DNA from: Bombyx mori
Lineage: Eukaryota; Arthropoda; Insecta; Lepidoptera; Bombycidae
DNA: 64,000 nt
Direction: 5' to 3'
NCBI RefSeq assembly: GCF_030269925.1
Contig: NC_085121.1
Location: forward strand, 10,433,501-10,497,500
Part shown: positions 33,015 to 44,630 of the stretch, piece by piece
How positions within the stretch are numbered: position 1 is the stretch's first letter
Layout of the letters: the number at the start of each line of letters is the position of its first letter
Notes under the pieces: generated by a model
The model's database searches: none
What the model was told of the DNA's origin: nothing
The model's input: the letters and a program-made list of their open reading frames with translations, nothing else
Translations under genes and position numbers: made by a program

Positions 33015-36000
33015 TCAACAACAACTTTTTATAATTTTGTTCTTAAATATTGGAAGGGAATCACCAAATATGTCAAGGTTTTCAACTTTTCTAACTAGAT
33101 TATTATAAAGGTTAGTTAGACGAGGAGTAGGTGAGTGCTTGCCTAGATTGGTTCTGCTAAAGCGGGTGCTGAAAAGAGCAACGGGGCGACGAGGTAACCT
33201 AGATGGCACCTTCAAAGAGAATTTATTGAGGATGAATTGGGAGTCGACAGTACCGCTCATAACTTGATGTAAAAAACATAAGCCTAACATATCGCGGCGA
33301 TCACTCAATGTTTGCATTTTAAAATATTTAGCCCTATCAACATAAGATTCAACATAATTAGGCGGCCTAAAACGGTACGACATGTGGCGAAGTAACTTTT
33401 TTTGAATTCTCTCAATCCTGTTAATATGGGTTTTGTATGTAGGACACCACACAGTGCTGCAGTAATCAAGTTTGCTTCTAACATAACTGTTGTAAAGCAA
33501 TAGCGTAGTGGAAACCTTCTTAAACTCCTTACCATTCCTAAGTACAAAACCCAGTGATTTGTTCGCGGCATCTATAATTTTGTCAATGTGCTTAGTGAAA
33601 TTCAGCTTGGTATCAAGCTCCACCCCTAAATCACGAGTCTGAGAAACTTCACTCAAGCATTCCCCTGAAATATGATATTGTGTTGGTATTATATTGCGTT
33701 TTAATGTAAATTTTATATGTAGACATTTCGAAATATTCAAATACATTTTATTAATTTGGCACCAATCAACCAATTTATCAATATCTCTCTGTAATAGTTC
33801 AGCATCATTCACATCATTTATAACACGCATTATTTTAAGATCGTCAGCAAATAGGTAACAGGTAGAATATTTAAAAAGATTTGTAATTTCGTTGATAAAG
33901 ATGTTAAAAAATAGTGGACCCAAGATGGAACCCTGAGGTACACCCGAAGAAGCTATGAATGGATTGGAACTGTGACCGTCAATAACAACCTGTGATGGCC
34001 TTTGGTTTAGATACGAAGAACACCATCTAAGCAGAGGAACTTCGATACCAAATTGATGTAGTTTTTCTAGTAAAATGCTGTGGTTAACTTTATCAAAGGC
34101 CTTAGAAAAATCAGTATATATTGCGTCAACTTGCCCAGAGTTGTCAACGATGACCGCAACATCATCTACGTATTGAAATAAATTCGTATTTGTGGACCGC
34201 TTCGTCATGAAGCCATGCTGAAATGGGGACAGCTGGTTTCTTACATGATTGTAAATATGAGTATAAACTAAACTTTCAAAGACTTTAGCAAATGTACAAA
34301 GGATGGAGATGGGCCGATAATTAGTTATTAGATCTTTTTTCCCATTCTTATGTATGGGAACTATTAGGGCTTCCTTCCACTTTTCAGGGAAAATCCCTGA
34401 TAATAATGAATGATTGAATATTAAAAACAAGGGTGTGGAGAGTTGTTCAGCACATTTAACGATAAATTGTGGTGGGATATTGTCTGGCCCCACTCCCTTG
34501 GTTAGATCCAGATTTTCCAACTTCCGTCTGACACTGTTAATTTCAATATGAACAGCCCGCATACTACAATTTGTGTCTATCCAGTCAGCATTAATATTGC
34601 TGTACACATTGTCATCAGCTTCAAACACAGAAGAGAAATATTTTGCAAATAGATCGCTGATGACATCTACACTGTGACCTTTTGCGTCGTTAAGACTCAT
34701 AGTGGGTGGATAGTTAGAACTAAAATTACGTTTCTTTTTAATGTGCGACCAGAAGTATTTAGGGTTCTTGGATATTAAAATTTCTAAAGAGATTATATAA
34801 TCGTTATAACATTTACGCATGACCCTTTCACAATCAGCACGCAAGTAATTGAATTCTATTTTGTCTAACGGATTTCTATGTTTTTTGTATTTGGTATGGT
34901 ATTTGTGTTTTAGCTTTAACATTTTTACTAAGGATGGTGAGAACCAGACAGGGTAATTTTTATATTTAAATGTGGGTGTAAATGGAACATGACTTTTTAT
35001 AATATTTCTGAGAATCTCATACAATTTGCTAACCATATAATTTACATTACTGCAATCATTAAATTCATTATTCCAATTAATATCACTTAACTCATTGTTA
35101 ATAATTTCATAATTAGCTTTTCGGAAATTATATTTCGGTTTGATTGTATTCTGACTAGTTTTGTTAATAAATACTGTCGTTGCTATAGATATGTCTAAGG
35201 GGGGATGCAATTCATCAATATCTCTTAGTGGGTGAGTACATTCTTTGACTGTAACATTATTGTGAGTATTACTGAGAACAAGATCAAGTATTTTATTTTT
35301 ACTATTGGGAATGTGATTGTGCTGAACGATATCATTAAGTGCCATAAAGTCTATCAAACTGCTATTCATTGGGCAGGTACCATAATTGTTCGGTGTAGTG
35401 TAGGACTCATCATCATTAAGCTCCCAGTTTATCCCGCTTAGATTAAAATCGCCTAATATAATCGTGCTACAATTTTGGTCAAAACCTACGCTACATTTGT
35501 CTAAATAATTATCGAGAGCTGTGACCGTGACGGGGGGTGGCAGGTAGACTGCACACAGATTAAGTAACTGAACATTTGAATTACGACTTTTAATTTTGAT
35601 CCACACGTCCTCACAGTCACTCTCCCATTCAAACATGCGCCACGCTACAAACTGTTTTTTTACTGCGATAAGAACACCGCCTCCCCTTCTCCTAAAATTA
35701 TACATAGTTGAGCTCTCTCGGTCTCTTCTAAAAACCTCATATCTGTTGTCAAATACCTCCAAATCTAAAATACTACCATTGAGCCACGTTTCAGTAAATA
35801 TTATAATATCATAATTGTTTAGTAACAGTTGTTGTTGAATCTCCACAGTACTCAGTCTAAGACCCCTAACATTTTGATAATAACAAGATAAACTATTTAA
35901 TGAGATCATATTCGTAAGCTGACAAGCGCGAACTGCAACTTGACAAGAAATCAATTTGTAATTAAACAAAAATATTATTATTTTAGACAAGGTCGGGTAA

Positions 36001-36026
36001 ATAAAATGAAGTAAAGAATCAATCAA
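33015..36026 (-). CDS. LINE ORF2: APE endonuclease plus reverse transcriptase
   Basis: 1003 codons, unbroken. The enzyme nicks target DNA and primes reverse transcription of its own RNA from the nick. The N-terminal AP-endonuclease-like domain (about residues 45-290) has YYQNVRGL, TETWL (E79), GDFNLSGINW (D193, N195), the DLVLSN stretch near 248, and LHPPLDI near 274 in place of the usual SDH. The RT domain (about 535-800) has EALIVPIHKNGKK and NYRPIS, then TDFSKAFDKVNH with D639. SSGVPQGSILGPLFF follows, and then FADD with D728/D729. The C-terminal region (820-1000) has SKLDYCSTVW and IERIQKKLLR, common to CR1/Jockey elements. The first Met may not be the true start; Met40, just before the conserved YYQN, is also reasonable. 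All RT catalytic residues are present. Confidence 0.93.
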   Translation of the reverse strand: MIDSLLHFIYPTLSKIIIFLFNYKLISCQVAVRACQLTNMISLNSLSCYYQNVRGLRLSTVEIQQQLLLNNYDIIIFTETWLNGSILDLEVFDNRYEVFRRDRESSTMYNFRRRGGGVLIAVKKQFVAWRMFEWESDCEDVWIKIKSRNSNVQLLNLCAVYLPPPVTVTALDNYLDKCSVGFDQNCSTIILGDFNLSGINWELNDDESYTTPNNYGTCPMNSSLIDFMALNDIVQHNHIPNSKNKILDLVLSNTHNNVTVKECTHPLRDIDELHPPLDISIATTVFINKTSQNTIKPKYNFRKANYEIINNELSDINWNNEFNDCSNVNYMVSKLYEILRNIIKSHVPFTPTFKYKNYPVWFSPSLVKMLKLKHKYHTKYKKHRNPLDKIEFNYLRADCERVMRKCYNDYIISLEILISKNPKYFWSHIKKKRNFSSNYPPTMSLNDAKGHSVDVISDLFAKYFSSVFEADDNVYSNINADWIDTNCSMRAVHIEINSVRRKLENLDLTKGVGPDNIPPQFIVKCAEQLSTPLFLIFNHSLLSGIFPEKWKEALIVPIHKNGKKDLITNYRPISILCTFAKVFESLVYTHIYNHVRNQLSPFQHGFMTKRSTNTNLFQYVDDVAVIVDNSGQVDAIYTDFSKAFDKVNHSILLEKLHQFGIEVPLLRWCSSYLNQRPSQVVIDGHSSNPFIASSGVPQGSILGPLFFNIFINEITNLFKYSTCYLFADDLKIMRVINDVNDAELLQRDIDKLVDWCQINKMYLNISKCLHIKFTLKRNIIPTQYHISGECLSEVSQTRDLGVELDTKLNFTKHIDKIIDAANKSLGFVLRNGKEFKKVSTTLLLYNSYVRSKLDYCSTVWCPTYKTHINRIERIQKKLLRHMSYRFRPPNYVESYVDRAKYFKMQTLSDRRDMLGLCFLHQVMSGTVDSQFILNKFSLKVPSRLPRRPVALFSTRFSRTNLGKHSPTPRLTNLYNNLVRKVENLDIFGDSLPIFKNKIIKSCC

Positions 36027-36192
36027 AACAATACTTAAAATTAGGTGAATTTAGCACATTCGATGAGTTAAGTATAGAATAAAAAATAAAAATAAAATAT
36101 TTACAAAATACAATATGCTGAAGTGTAATTAAACACTTCAACAAAATCGAGCACATTAAGTTACTTAAGCTTTTAACAAATTCGTTGTTTAT

Positions 36193-37215
36193 TCACTCTA
36201 ATAGTGATAAAGATTCAACTGATTTAATTAACTTGTATTCTGAAGATTCTGTTTTGCGCATATAGACATTACCGCCTTTGACCCACACGAACTTATAATT
36301 TAGGTCCTTAGCTTTTGCTCTAGCAGCCGCATGAACATTTTTCATAGCAGGTGTCAGGTGCTCGCAGACGTAGATAGGACGTCGCTCGCCCGCTATTCCC
36401 AGGTGACTGGAGTTGAGCTTGTCAGCTTTGGAAGTAACCCTCTTGTTGAACGTGATGGTGGCAGCCAGGAACTCGTCGCGTACTCTAGGGCAGCTAAACT
36501 TGACGAAGACGGAGCGGGGGCGTTTGTTCTCCTTGCTTAACTTGGATGTCCTCTTGCAGATATGGATGTCAGCTTCATTCAAATTATAATTTATTGTATT
36601 AGCAAGTTGCTTTAATGTTGAGTTCAGGTTTTCAGACTTAAATTCGGGTATACACTGTATTTCTATGTTGCTTGATCGTGAGTACTGGTCGATCCTAGAC
36701 AACCGGGAGCTCAAGTCCATAATTGTGGATTTTAAATCTTGGTTTTCAGATTCCAGGATGGTGATTATATTCGTTTTGTCACTGAGATCCTTTTTTACCT
36801 CTTCATATTTTACCTGTAAGTTACTCAGAGCATCATCAACACGACTCAGACGATTCAATACTTCAGTGCTTTGTAGGTCGAACTGGCGGAGAATGTTTGC
36901 TCTAAATTCATCCAACAAGGTGGACACCTCTTCACGGATCATTGAGCGGAAATCATTTAAGCTCGTATGAGTAATAACAGCGTCCTTCTTGCGCAGAGTC
37001 ACATGATGTTCGTAAACGTCAGATTTAGGTCTCTTGACCACGCACAACGGACAGATCCACGATGATTTAACGTCAGCTGAAAGGTCTTTGAATTGTTTTT
37101 TTCCAGGTCCATCAATACATCCGTAGTGGTGTGGAATCTTGCATTCACAACATTTCAGTACCTCAGTGGCAGCAGCTCGACTGGAACAGCAACCGTATTT
37201 ATGCGTAGGAGACAT
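36193..37215 (-). CDS. LINE ORF1: PHD-like finger, coiled coil, nucleic-acid-binding protein
   Basis: 340 codons, intact. The N-terminus has a zinc-binding pattern of PHD type: C9/C10, C22, C25, H30, C33, then W53-x-C55-P-x-x-C58. It is followed by a heptad-rich stretch (about residues 105-170, with LSRVDDALSNLQVKYEEV and further Leu/Ile repeats) that should form a coiled coil. Then QYSRSSNIEIQCIPE and a basic fold to about 300 resemble the RNA-binding part of LINE ORF1 proteins. Such proteins coat the element RNA and help strand annealing. It lies directly upstream of ORF2, as expected in a bicistronic LINE. PHD-bearing ORF1 is known from CR1-like elements. Confidence 0.88.
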   Translation of the reverse strand: MSPTHKYGCCSSRAAATEVLKCCECKIPHHYGCIDGPGKKQFKDLSADVKSSWICPLCVVKRPKSDVYEHHVTLRKKDAVITHTSLNDFRSMIREEVSTLLDEFRANILRQFDLQSTEVLNRLSRVDDALSNLQVKYEEVKKDLSDKTNIITILESENQDLKSTIMDLSSRLSRIDQYSRSSNIEIQCIPEFKSENLNSTLKQLANTINYNLNEADIHICKRTSKLSKENKRPRSVFVKFSCPRVRDEFLAATITFNKRVTSKADKLNSSHLGIAGERRPIYVCEHLTPAMKNVHAAARAKAKDLNYKFVWVKGGNVYMRKTESSEYKLIKSVESLSLLE

Positions 37216-37793
37216 GTTTTATTTTATTTTTCGGTAAAGTGACCAGTATCGCCGGATAGCAAGCAGTGCACAAAATCAGTCAAACGTCGCTCAGTAGCGA
37301 CCTCTTTTGATTGGTAGCACTATTCAGCATTCACCCGATAAACGTCAGTAGATGGCGTCTGAGCATAACAATATTTTGGGTTTTGCAACGAATTATTTGA
37401 TTATTTTGAATATAATTTCTAAAGATGAATATTTTTACTATCACTTTTCTTTTTCGTCTTAAGACGTACTTGAATGCACAACAACACAAATAACACAACA
37501 CTGAACTGGTTCACGATGACTTCTAATAATTATTTTGACGGGTAATTAGGTTATTAGTTGCAGTTCGCACCCTAAGAGCTCACAAATTTTTTAATTCCGA
37601 CACATTATGGTGAGATAACACTTGATGATAAAAAGGGACAATAGTCCTGACTATTCATATTGTATTTAATGTAAATAAAGTGGTTATAATATTTTAAAAC
37701 TAAAAAAATTGATTCCTATTAAAATAAAATAAGCCTATCTATTAAAATATTTTAGTACTACCATACTATAGTCTACCAAAATAAGGAAAGTAA

Positions 37794-38081
37794 GGCGGTA
37801 GGACCTTTGTGAGTCTGCACGGGCGGGTACCACCACCCCGCTTATTTCTGCCGTGAAGCAGTTGCGTGAATGCGTGAATGCGTTTTGGTTTGAAGAGTAG
37901 AAACGCATGACTGCTTCACGGCCGTTGTAACTATACTGAGACCGTAGAACTCATATCTCAAGATGGGTGGCGGCATTTACGTTGTAGATGTCTATGGGCG
38001 ACTTAATATCAGGTGGGCCGTGAGCTCTGCCTACAAGAGCAATAAAAAAAAGCTCGTCCACCCATCTAAGCAATAAAAAAA
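37794..38081 (+). repeat. Rearranged Bm1 with inverted core piece and double tail
   Basis: The Bm1 body is interrupted at about 37899-37921 by GAAACGCATGACTGCTTCAC, the reverse complement of its own core. At about 37997-38050 the sequence changes to a LINE family A tail (GGGCGACTTAATATCAGG ... CTGCCTACAAGAGCAAT + A-run). A second, true Bm1 tail follows (GCTCGTCCACCCATCTAAGC). It looks like template switching during reverse transcription. Confidence 0.85.
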
Positions 38082-39725
38082 TGTATTTTCTGTAGTTATT
38101 GACATCTAATTTAAGTACTAAATTTACTTTTTTATATAGTGCAATAATTTAAATTGAAAAATATAAATTTTATAATAATATATTAGACAATTCGAAAACA
38201 AACACATAATTTGTTTGTTGACGACATTTATGTTTTAATCGAATTTTAATGACTGTGTAAAACGCTGTTAAAGTATAATTAAGTTCAATGGTTGACAAAT
38301 AAAAATCACGAATACCCACTCGTTAAAGCAAATAGCATTATATTCAAACACAAAAAATTTGAGAAATCGAAAGTTGGTTGTGTCAACTCGGGCAAACAAA
38401 AAAGTACGCAGTGAAAAGATTTTCATTATTTTCAAGTCCCTTCAAGAACTACCGAGGAAAAAACCCGCTTCGAACCTATTTATTTCCAAGCAATTTTCTT
38501 AATCAATTGGTTCAACGAATTTGACAATTTTCCGTGTCCACAAAATGCTATAATTAAATTAGATTTAAACAAAACCTGATTGTTTTTTTATTTAGAAAGG
38601 CCTTTTTTATAAACATTTAAAGCCGTTATGACTTTACCAATATTTCCGAATTATATTTGCCAAAATAAATCTTATTATTTAAGATGGCTAATTAAATCTC
38701 GAATGTTCACTTTCAGGATACGTTGGCCAAATCATACAGCCCTTTGCATGAGTGCATTAAGATGATGACCAGCTGGCAACGATGGCTGGTCGTTCAGAGA
38801 CAAGTGACGTCTGTCGTTAACTCTACTTATTATGAACTACTACCAGTCTACTCAGAACATATCGCCTAACACATTGTGGCTTAATAATGCAATTATCAAT
38901 CATCGTCTATTTATTATACTACATGCTCGCACATCCTATGTCCAAAAGTAGCATCAAAGACATATAGCCTTATTTCCTCAGGTTTAAAAACTATACCGAA
39001 TTTCGACAAAATCGTTTCAATGATTTGGGTGTTAAATCGTAACAAGCAAATAGAATCTTTCCTATTAATAATATTATTTGCTATATTTTAACATCTAAAA
39101 GTTGATAACATTTTTTCGCAACGTCTGATTTTAATGAAACAAAATTGAGCGATATATACTTGTAATTTTTATTTATTTATTTCATTAACTCAGATAACTT
39201 GGTAGTAAAGACTAGGTGTGTGACTTAAACGAAAAGAACAGAAAATAATCCTCGATAAGAAACTAATAATTAGGTTTAGGTTATGCCACTCTACTTTAAT
39301 AACCCTCTTTCTACATTTATTGCTTTACTTCAATTTACAGACACTTAACTCTAATAAATTTTACACCATTGATTTCATTTGATGTTGTTGATATTACCTT
39401 GATGTTGAATCTAAATACATAGCTTTTGCCTACGAGAACCTGGTGGCTACACCACGGCATTTAGATTATAGCTTATAATTTATAGCTTAGAGAATTTGTC
39501 GTAACCTGTATACACTGTAAACATGTCGTAAACATTTAATTCCTCTCGCGATGTCATTGCTGTGGAACATTTTTTGCTCACGTAAAACTATTGTTACAGC
39601 AGTTTTCAATTCCACACTGCAGCAGCGCTAGAACGAAATACCGAGTATTCTCTTTCGGTTCAACATCAATTGTCTTATTTTATCTTTTATTGTTTTCATG
39701 TTATTCGTTTACCTTGAAACATTAA

Positions 39726-39929
39726 TCTTTAAATAAAAATGAATTGCTGTTCGTTAGTCTCGCTAAAACTCGAGAACGGCTGCACCGATTTGGCTAATTT
39801 TGGTCTTTAATTATTTGTCGAAGTCCAGAGAAGGTTTAAAAGGTAAATAAATATGAAAATTGGAATTAAACAAAGTTTAGGTCTTTTATTTATCGATTGA
39901 GACACTACGAAGTCTGCCGGGTCAGCTAG
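39726..39929 (+). mobile_element. Helitron-like non-autonomous element (family H2)
   Basis: Starts A/TCTTTAAATAAAAATG and ends GCCGGGTCAGCTAG/T. The inner part ACTCGAGAACGGCTGCACCG and AGTCCAGAGAAGG is shared, in the other orientation, with the element at 44631-44880. Confidence 0.65.
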
Positions 39930-40929
39930 TAGATAATAAAAATGAGGATTTCGTTAAAAATGAATTTCGGCAATTTGTTTTTTTTTTGTTTGTCAGCTCG
40001 GCTACCTATTTAATACGTATTTCATTATTCACTTGACAAGTAAAGATAAATATCATAGATAAATCAACAATTGGTTTTAAGTAATTAAAAAAATGGCAAC
40101 ATTGATAAAAAGGTTACCCATTATTAAAATCTATACTAAAACAGATACATTTTCACCACCTGTCCGAAGGGAGCCGAAGAAAAGATACCAAATCATTCAC
40201 AGATTAAACAAACCTAATAATTTAGAAGTTAATGATTTTAAAAATAGCAAAGGTGTTTTAAACATAGCAAAAAATGATTAAGTAAACAATTAAATAGACC
40301 AATAATTAACATATCATAAACAAATTAATAGATTAATCGTATTATTTGAATCGGTAATTAAGAATGAAATTAATTTATAGAAAATATTGGAATTTAACTT
40401 ATCCAACAAATAGTTCAGTATAACTTAAAATGTTCGTCAAACGTGCTTCTCGCTGGTGAGCAACGGCTTGGCTTGTACCAATCTCGTGACTACAAGTAGT
40501 CAGTGCCAACAGTGACTACTTGCGATCATAGTTTGGCCATACGATTCGTCTACGTTCGATGGCAATAATTTTTTTAAACATCATCAATGTCTCTATTGAT
40601 TATTTTCCTGTTCACTTATATCGCTTAATCGACACTAAGTTTAAAATTAAAAAAACTTTTACTAAATATATTAATAGATATAAATATTATTGCTTATCGC
40701 GTCTTGTCAATTTTATGCTTGAACTAATTTCTTTGCCTTAAGACTAACTTTTGCTTGTTACTGATATTTCAGGCAAATAAAACACGAAAGAATACACGAA
40801 CACAATTATTCATAAGCTACTCGCAAAATGGTTTGAGATCTTAATTCATATCTGCCAGCCTTTGTTATTTAATGAATTCAGTACTTTATAAAAGTAAACT
40901 GTCACAGCAAGAAACTTTGAATTCAGAAA

Positions 40930-41125
40930 ACAGGCTTCATCATCATCATCGTCATCATCATCATTAGCATCATCAGCATAGAGCAATCCAATGCTGAACA
41001 TAGGACTCTCTAACTGCACGCCACTAAGCACGATCCTCGGCTTCTCTCATCCAGCTATTGCCAGTCACTCTGCATAGACCATCACTTCACCGAGCCTGAG
41101 GGCGTCCTGCGCTACGTTTTCCAAT
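40930..41125 (-). repeat. LINE 3' end with (ATG)n tail
   Basis: A CATCATCATCGTCATC tract, then GAGCAATCCAATGCTGAACAT, CACGCCACTAAGCACGATC, CTTCTCTCATCCAGCTATTG and TGAGGGCGTCCTGCGCTACG. This resembles a widespread lepidopteran LINE 3' end in reverse orientation. The family name is not assigned. Confidence 0.6.
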
Positions 41126-41149
41126 TCGCTTAAAAATAGGCTTAATAAT

Positions 41150-41515
41150 AATTAATTAAATATTGACAAATGTGTCTATCTACCCACACATGGTGGCGCG
41201 TAAATATATACGAGTTAACCCCACCAATCTGCCTATTTTCTGCCGCGAAACAAGTGTTTCTTTCCGATTTGATGGTTGGGACAGCAAATATATAATCTAA
41301 TTTACGGGGTCGTATTCTAAGCAAGCACAGGTAGGTACTATTAATCTGCCTATTTCTGCCGCAAATCAAACATGCCTTTAAATTTTATATTGAACAGAAA
41401 AATTGAGGCTTGAACCCTATATAAGTATATCTTAAGGTGGCCGATGATATTCACTTTGTCATATTTGTGGGCTTCAATCGATGTGAACTCGCTCACACGT
41501 AATAAAAACAGATAA
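41150..41515 (+). repeat. Two overlapping decayed Bm1 pieces
   Basis: CTGCCTATTTTCTGCCGCGA at 41230 and again CTGCCTATTTCTGCCGCAAA at 41352, followed by AGTATATCTTAAGGTGGCC and TGAACTCGCTCACACGTAAT. Confidence 0.5.
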
Positions 41516-42232
41516 AGGGATTCCGACTCATGTCGATACTCCGATAAATAAATAAAACCCGAATGAACTCGGTTAGATATTTACTTGAGCGAAAAAAAAA
41601 ATGGTTCGTACTTTTATATCGTTTACATTCAAAATGAATAACCATTTCGCGAGTATCATAATTTAATTATCAAAAACATAGTCCAGACGACCGCAAACGT
41701 CCACAAAGTTATCAAGGGCGACGGTGCGGCACACCCCGACCGGATATTGAGCGCCATGAAACTTTTACGTCCTTTATCCACACACCTATTATACGCGCGT
41801 CATATTTCATCGAACACCGAGCTCACGGCACACAAGATCATTTTTATTATACTCCAAACGGACATTACGATCACGTCATAAAATATTCGTGATCTGTCTA
41901 TACTTTTCTTCCTACTCAAATAATTTTCTATTAATTACTTTGATTGACATAACACTTTGGGACATTATGTTTTGTGTATTGTTTCTTATTTATTTTGATA
42001 TTAATTTAATTTTGATATTAATAAACTTATTGATTTAATTAAAACTACTTTCGAGGCTTAATCTGGCTTTTTTATTTCATGAGCTTCTAGAATAGAAGTT
42101 GAATAGAAAAACAGACGCTTAGACTCAAATATCGACGAATAAAAGTTGACTGTATCTGTAAAATATTTGAAACTTCGAAAAAAAATTTAAATGACAATAA
42201 AACGACTAAACAAAATGTAAATTTATTTTTAA

Positions 42233-42590
42233 CTAGCGACCCGCCCTCGCTTCGCTTCGGAAACATTAAATTTTATTATTGATAGGCGAAGCCCGCCATG
42301 TTGCGCGCAGTACGACAATAACTGCGGGTGACGCCGCGGGGCGAAACTAGTCTAAAAAAAGTAGAATCAGTTACTCCTCATATCATTATACCTATTAGTG
42401 AAAGTCTCATCAAAATCGGTCCAGCCGTTCCAGAGATTAGCCGGAACAAACAGACAAACAGACAGACAGACAAAAATTGTAAAAAATGTTATTTTGGTGT
42501 ATGTACCGTATATATATTCAAATGCATGTAGTAAAAAGTGGTTATTTCTATACTACAAACAGACACTCTAATTTTATTTATATGTATAGC
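42233..42590 (-). mobile_element. Helitron-like element (family H3)
   Basis: The plus strand starts A/CTAGCGACCCGCCCTCGC. The inner part AAATCGGTCCAGCCGTTCC is followed by a conserved (AGAC)n patch, and the right end is near TTATTTATATGTATAG. The 3' end CTAG/T on the minus strand is clear; the TC end is mutated or misplaced. Confidence 0.6.
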
Positions 42591-43097
42591 TGATTATATC
42601 TATAACTCGCGAATATTGAAGAAAATCCTACAATTAACTGATTTCTTTCTTAATATTAACTATTGTGTTTGAAATTAAAACAGATTCACAGGTTTGCCTT
42701 ACCAGTAATCAAATGTTGCGAAATTCATTAGGCCTTATTGATTAAAGCGCTGTATATTGTAAAGACACAGATTGTAGGGCTGACACGTAGTGACAGCACG
42801 ACCGCAGTATCGATAGTCGATATGGTCTCGCATGATCAATTATTGAGGACGCATTTGGGTTACAATTAGCCCACTTAGCTTACGTGCGGCCCCGTTTTAA
42901 TCTCCAATTAATATGTGACACAAGCAAAATGGACAAATTGCCTTTCGACCTTTGATCTCTCATTGTACCAAATATAATTCAACATGAATCATTACGTAAC
43001 TCCCTCGGTGACAGATCTCGGAAATAAATTATGACATTTTGTAGTTGACATCCATTTAATGATTTGGAAGCTTACCTCGAATTCATGATATGATAAC

Positions 43098-43534
43098 TTT
43101 TTTTTTATTGCTTAGATGGGTGGACGAGCTCACAGCCCACCTGGTGTTAAGTGGTTACTGGAGCCCATAGACATCTACGATGTAAATGCGCCACCCACCT
43201 TGAGATATAAGTTCTAAGATCTCAGTAGAGTTACGACGGCTGCCCCACCCTTCAAACCGAAACGCATTACTGCTTCACGGTAGAAATAGGCAGGGTGGTG
43301 GTACCTACTCGTGCGGACTCACAAGAGGTCCTACCACCAGTAATAAAGCAAATTATAATTTTGCGGGTTAGATTTTTATTACACGATGTTATTCCTTCGC
43401 CGTGGAAGTCAATCGTGAACATTTGTTGAGTACGTATTTCATTAGAAAAATTGGTAGACGCCAGCGGGATTCGAACACCGTTGCATCGCTAGATACGAAT
43501 GCACCGGACGTCTTATCTTTTAGGCCACGACGAC
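43098..43534 (-). repeat. Bm1 SINE, full length
   Basis: From the T-run/ATTGCTTAGATGGGTGG tail to the tRNA-like head (GGATTCGAACACCG as B box, TTTTAGGCCACGACGAC as head and A-box region). The frame-free body is well conserved, a good reference copy together with 17163-17620. Confidence 0.95.
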
Positions 43535-44174
43535 TAGTGTTCCACTATAGCTTTTGTTGTAAACGCACTGACACAACATCAGTAAACACACTAAAAGATT
43601 CGTGTCGCCTACGTATGAACGAACAACAACGGATGTTGGTTCAAAAGTGTTCGATAAACGATCTGTGGATAAGCGAATCACATATAACGAGCACATATTG
43701 AGACATTGAACATTTTGTCACGTAACCACACGTCGGCTATCCGCGCCACTATTATGCCGATTCCAGCGCAATACGTACCTACCACGACGTGCCTCTCTCA
43801 ACGCGGTACGCTCTTCAAGTATCTAGTACAATATTCGGACCTAGATTTTTCTTGCTTACGAAGCGCTCTTGAATAAATACAAATTTACTATAGATTTATT
43901 TTGTTATTGCATCGAGGTGACAACCCAACTGGTATTTATTGGTTACGGGAAACCGTAGACGTCACATCGTAAATACATTGTTTTGAATGTTTTGTATATT
44001 AACATCAATGTGAAAATAATTAGATCTCACCCTCAAATTAGATATCTGTTCCCAATTCTAAAACATCTGTGACCTAGGCCCTATAATACACATAGCCTTT
44101 TAACTTGTTCGTTCTTAAAGCGAAGTTCGTCATTTACATTTATATATTTTGAAAGTATTTTGGCTATCGATTCT

Positions 44175-44420
44175 TTACTGGTGGTAGGACCTCTTGTGAG
44201 TCCGCACGGCTTGGTGCCACCACCCTGCCTATTTCTGCCGTGAAGCAGTAATGCGTTTTGGTTTGAAGGATGGGGCAGCCGTTGTACCTATACTGAGACC
44301 TTAGAACTCATATCTCAAGGTGGGTCGCGGAATTTACGTTGTAGATGTCTATGGGCTCCGGTAACCACATAACATCAGGTGGGCCGTGAGTTCGTCCACC
44401 TATATAAGTAATTAAAAAAA
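44175..44420 (+). repeat. Bm1 SINE, 5'-truncated
   Basis: TTACTGGTGGTAGGACCTC to CCACCTATATAAGTAATTAA and an A-run. Confidence 0.92.
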
Positions 44421-44630
44421 CTTCATCCAGCGAATATAAGAATAAAATAAAAATATATTCCTTGTGTCTTTTCCATGGCGTGCTCAGCGAATTTAAGCTT
44501 TCATTACTCATAGAACTTGGGCAACTATAAAAGTCCATTTTCGTAGCTATCCGAAGTAAATTATCAATAACTTCGATGTTCAGGTTTCGGGAATTTAGAC
44601 TGATATCTATATAGTGAATTTGAATAAAAA

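Larger units (their letters stand above)
32760..37600 (-). mobile_element. Apparently intact CR1/Jockey-group LINE
   Basis: A two-ORF non-LTR retrotransposon on the minus strand. ORF1 is at 37215-36193 and ORF2 at 36026-33015, both uninterrupted and separated by 166 bases. The 3' end is a (TAAA)n tail, seen as the TTTA run at 32760-32794, with about 220 bases of 3' UTR. The 5' UTR runs from 37216 to an undefined point near 37600. ORF2 carries both APE endonuclease and RT. It sits in the sense orientation inside the 33.5-kb Cngl intron. Absence of stops suggests recent insertion and possible activity. The clade call (CR1 or a close Jockey-group relative) rests on the PHD-like ORF1 plus APE-RT layout and on the simple-repeat tail. 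Confidence 0.88.

Noticed and set aside
35232..36970. Several plus-strand ORFs of 60-100 codons.
   Set aside because: Antisense shadows of the intact LINE ORF1 and ORF2.
40846..41031. ORF with an Asp run and YADD, looking like an RT active site.
   Set aside because: The Asp run is the (ATG)n/(GAT)n tail of a LINE 3' end and the YADD is chance; no other RT motif is nearby.
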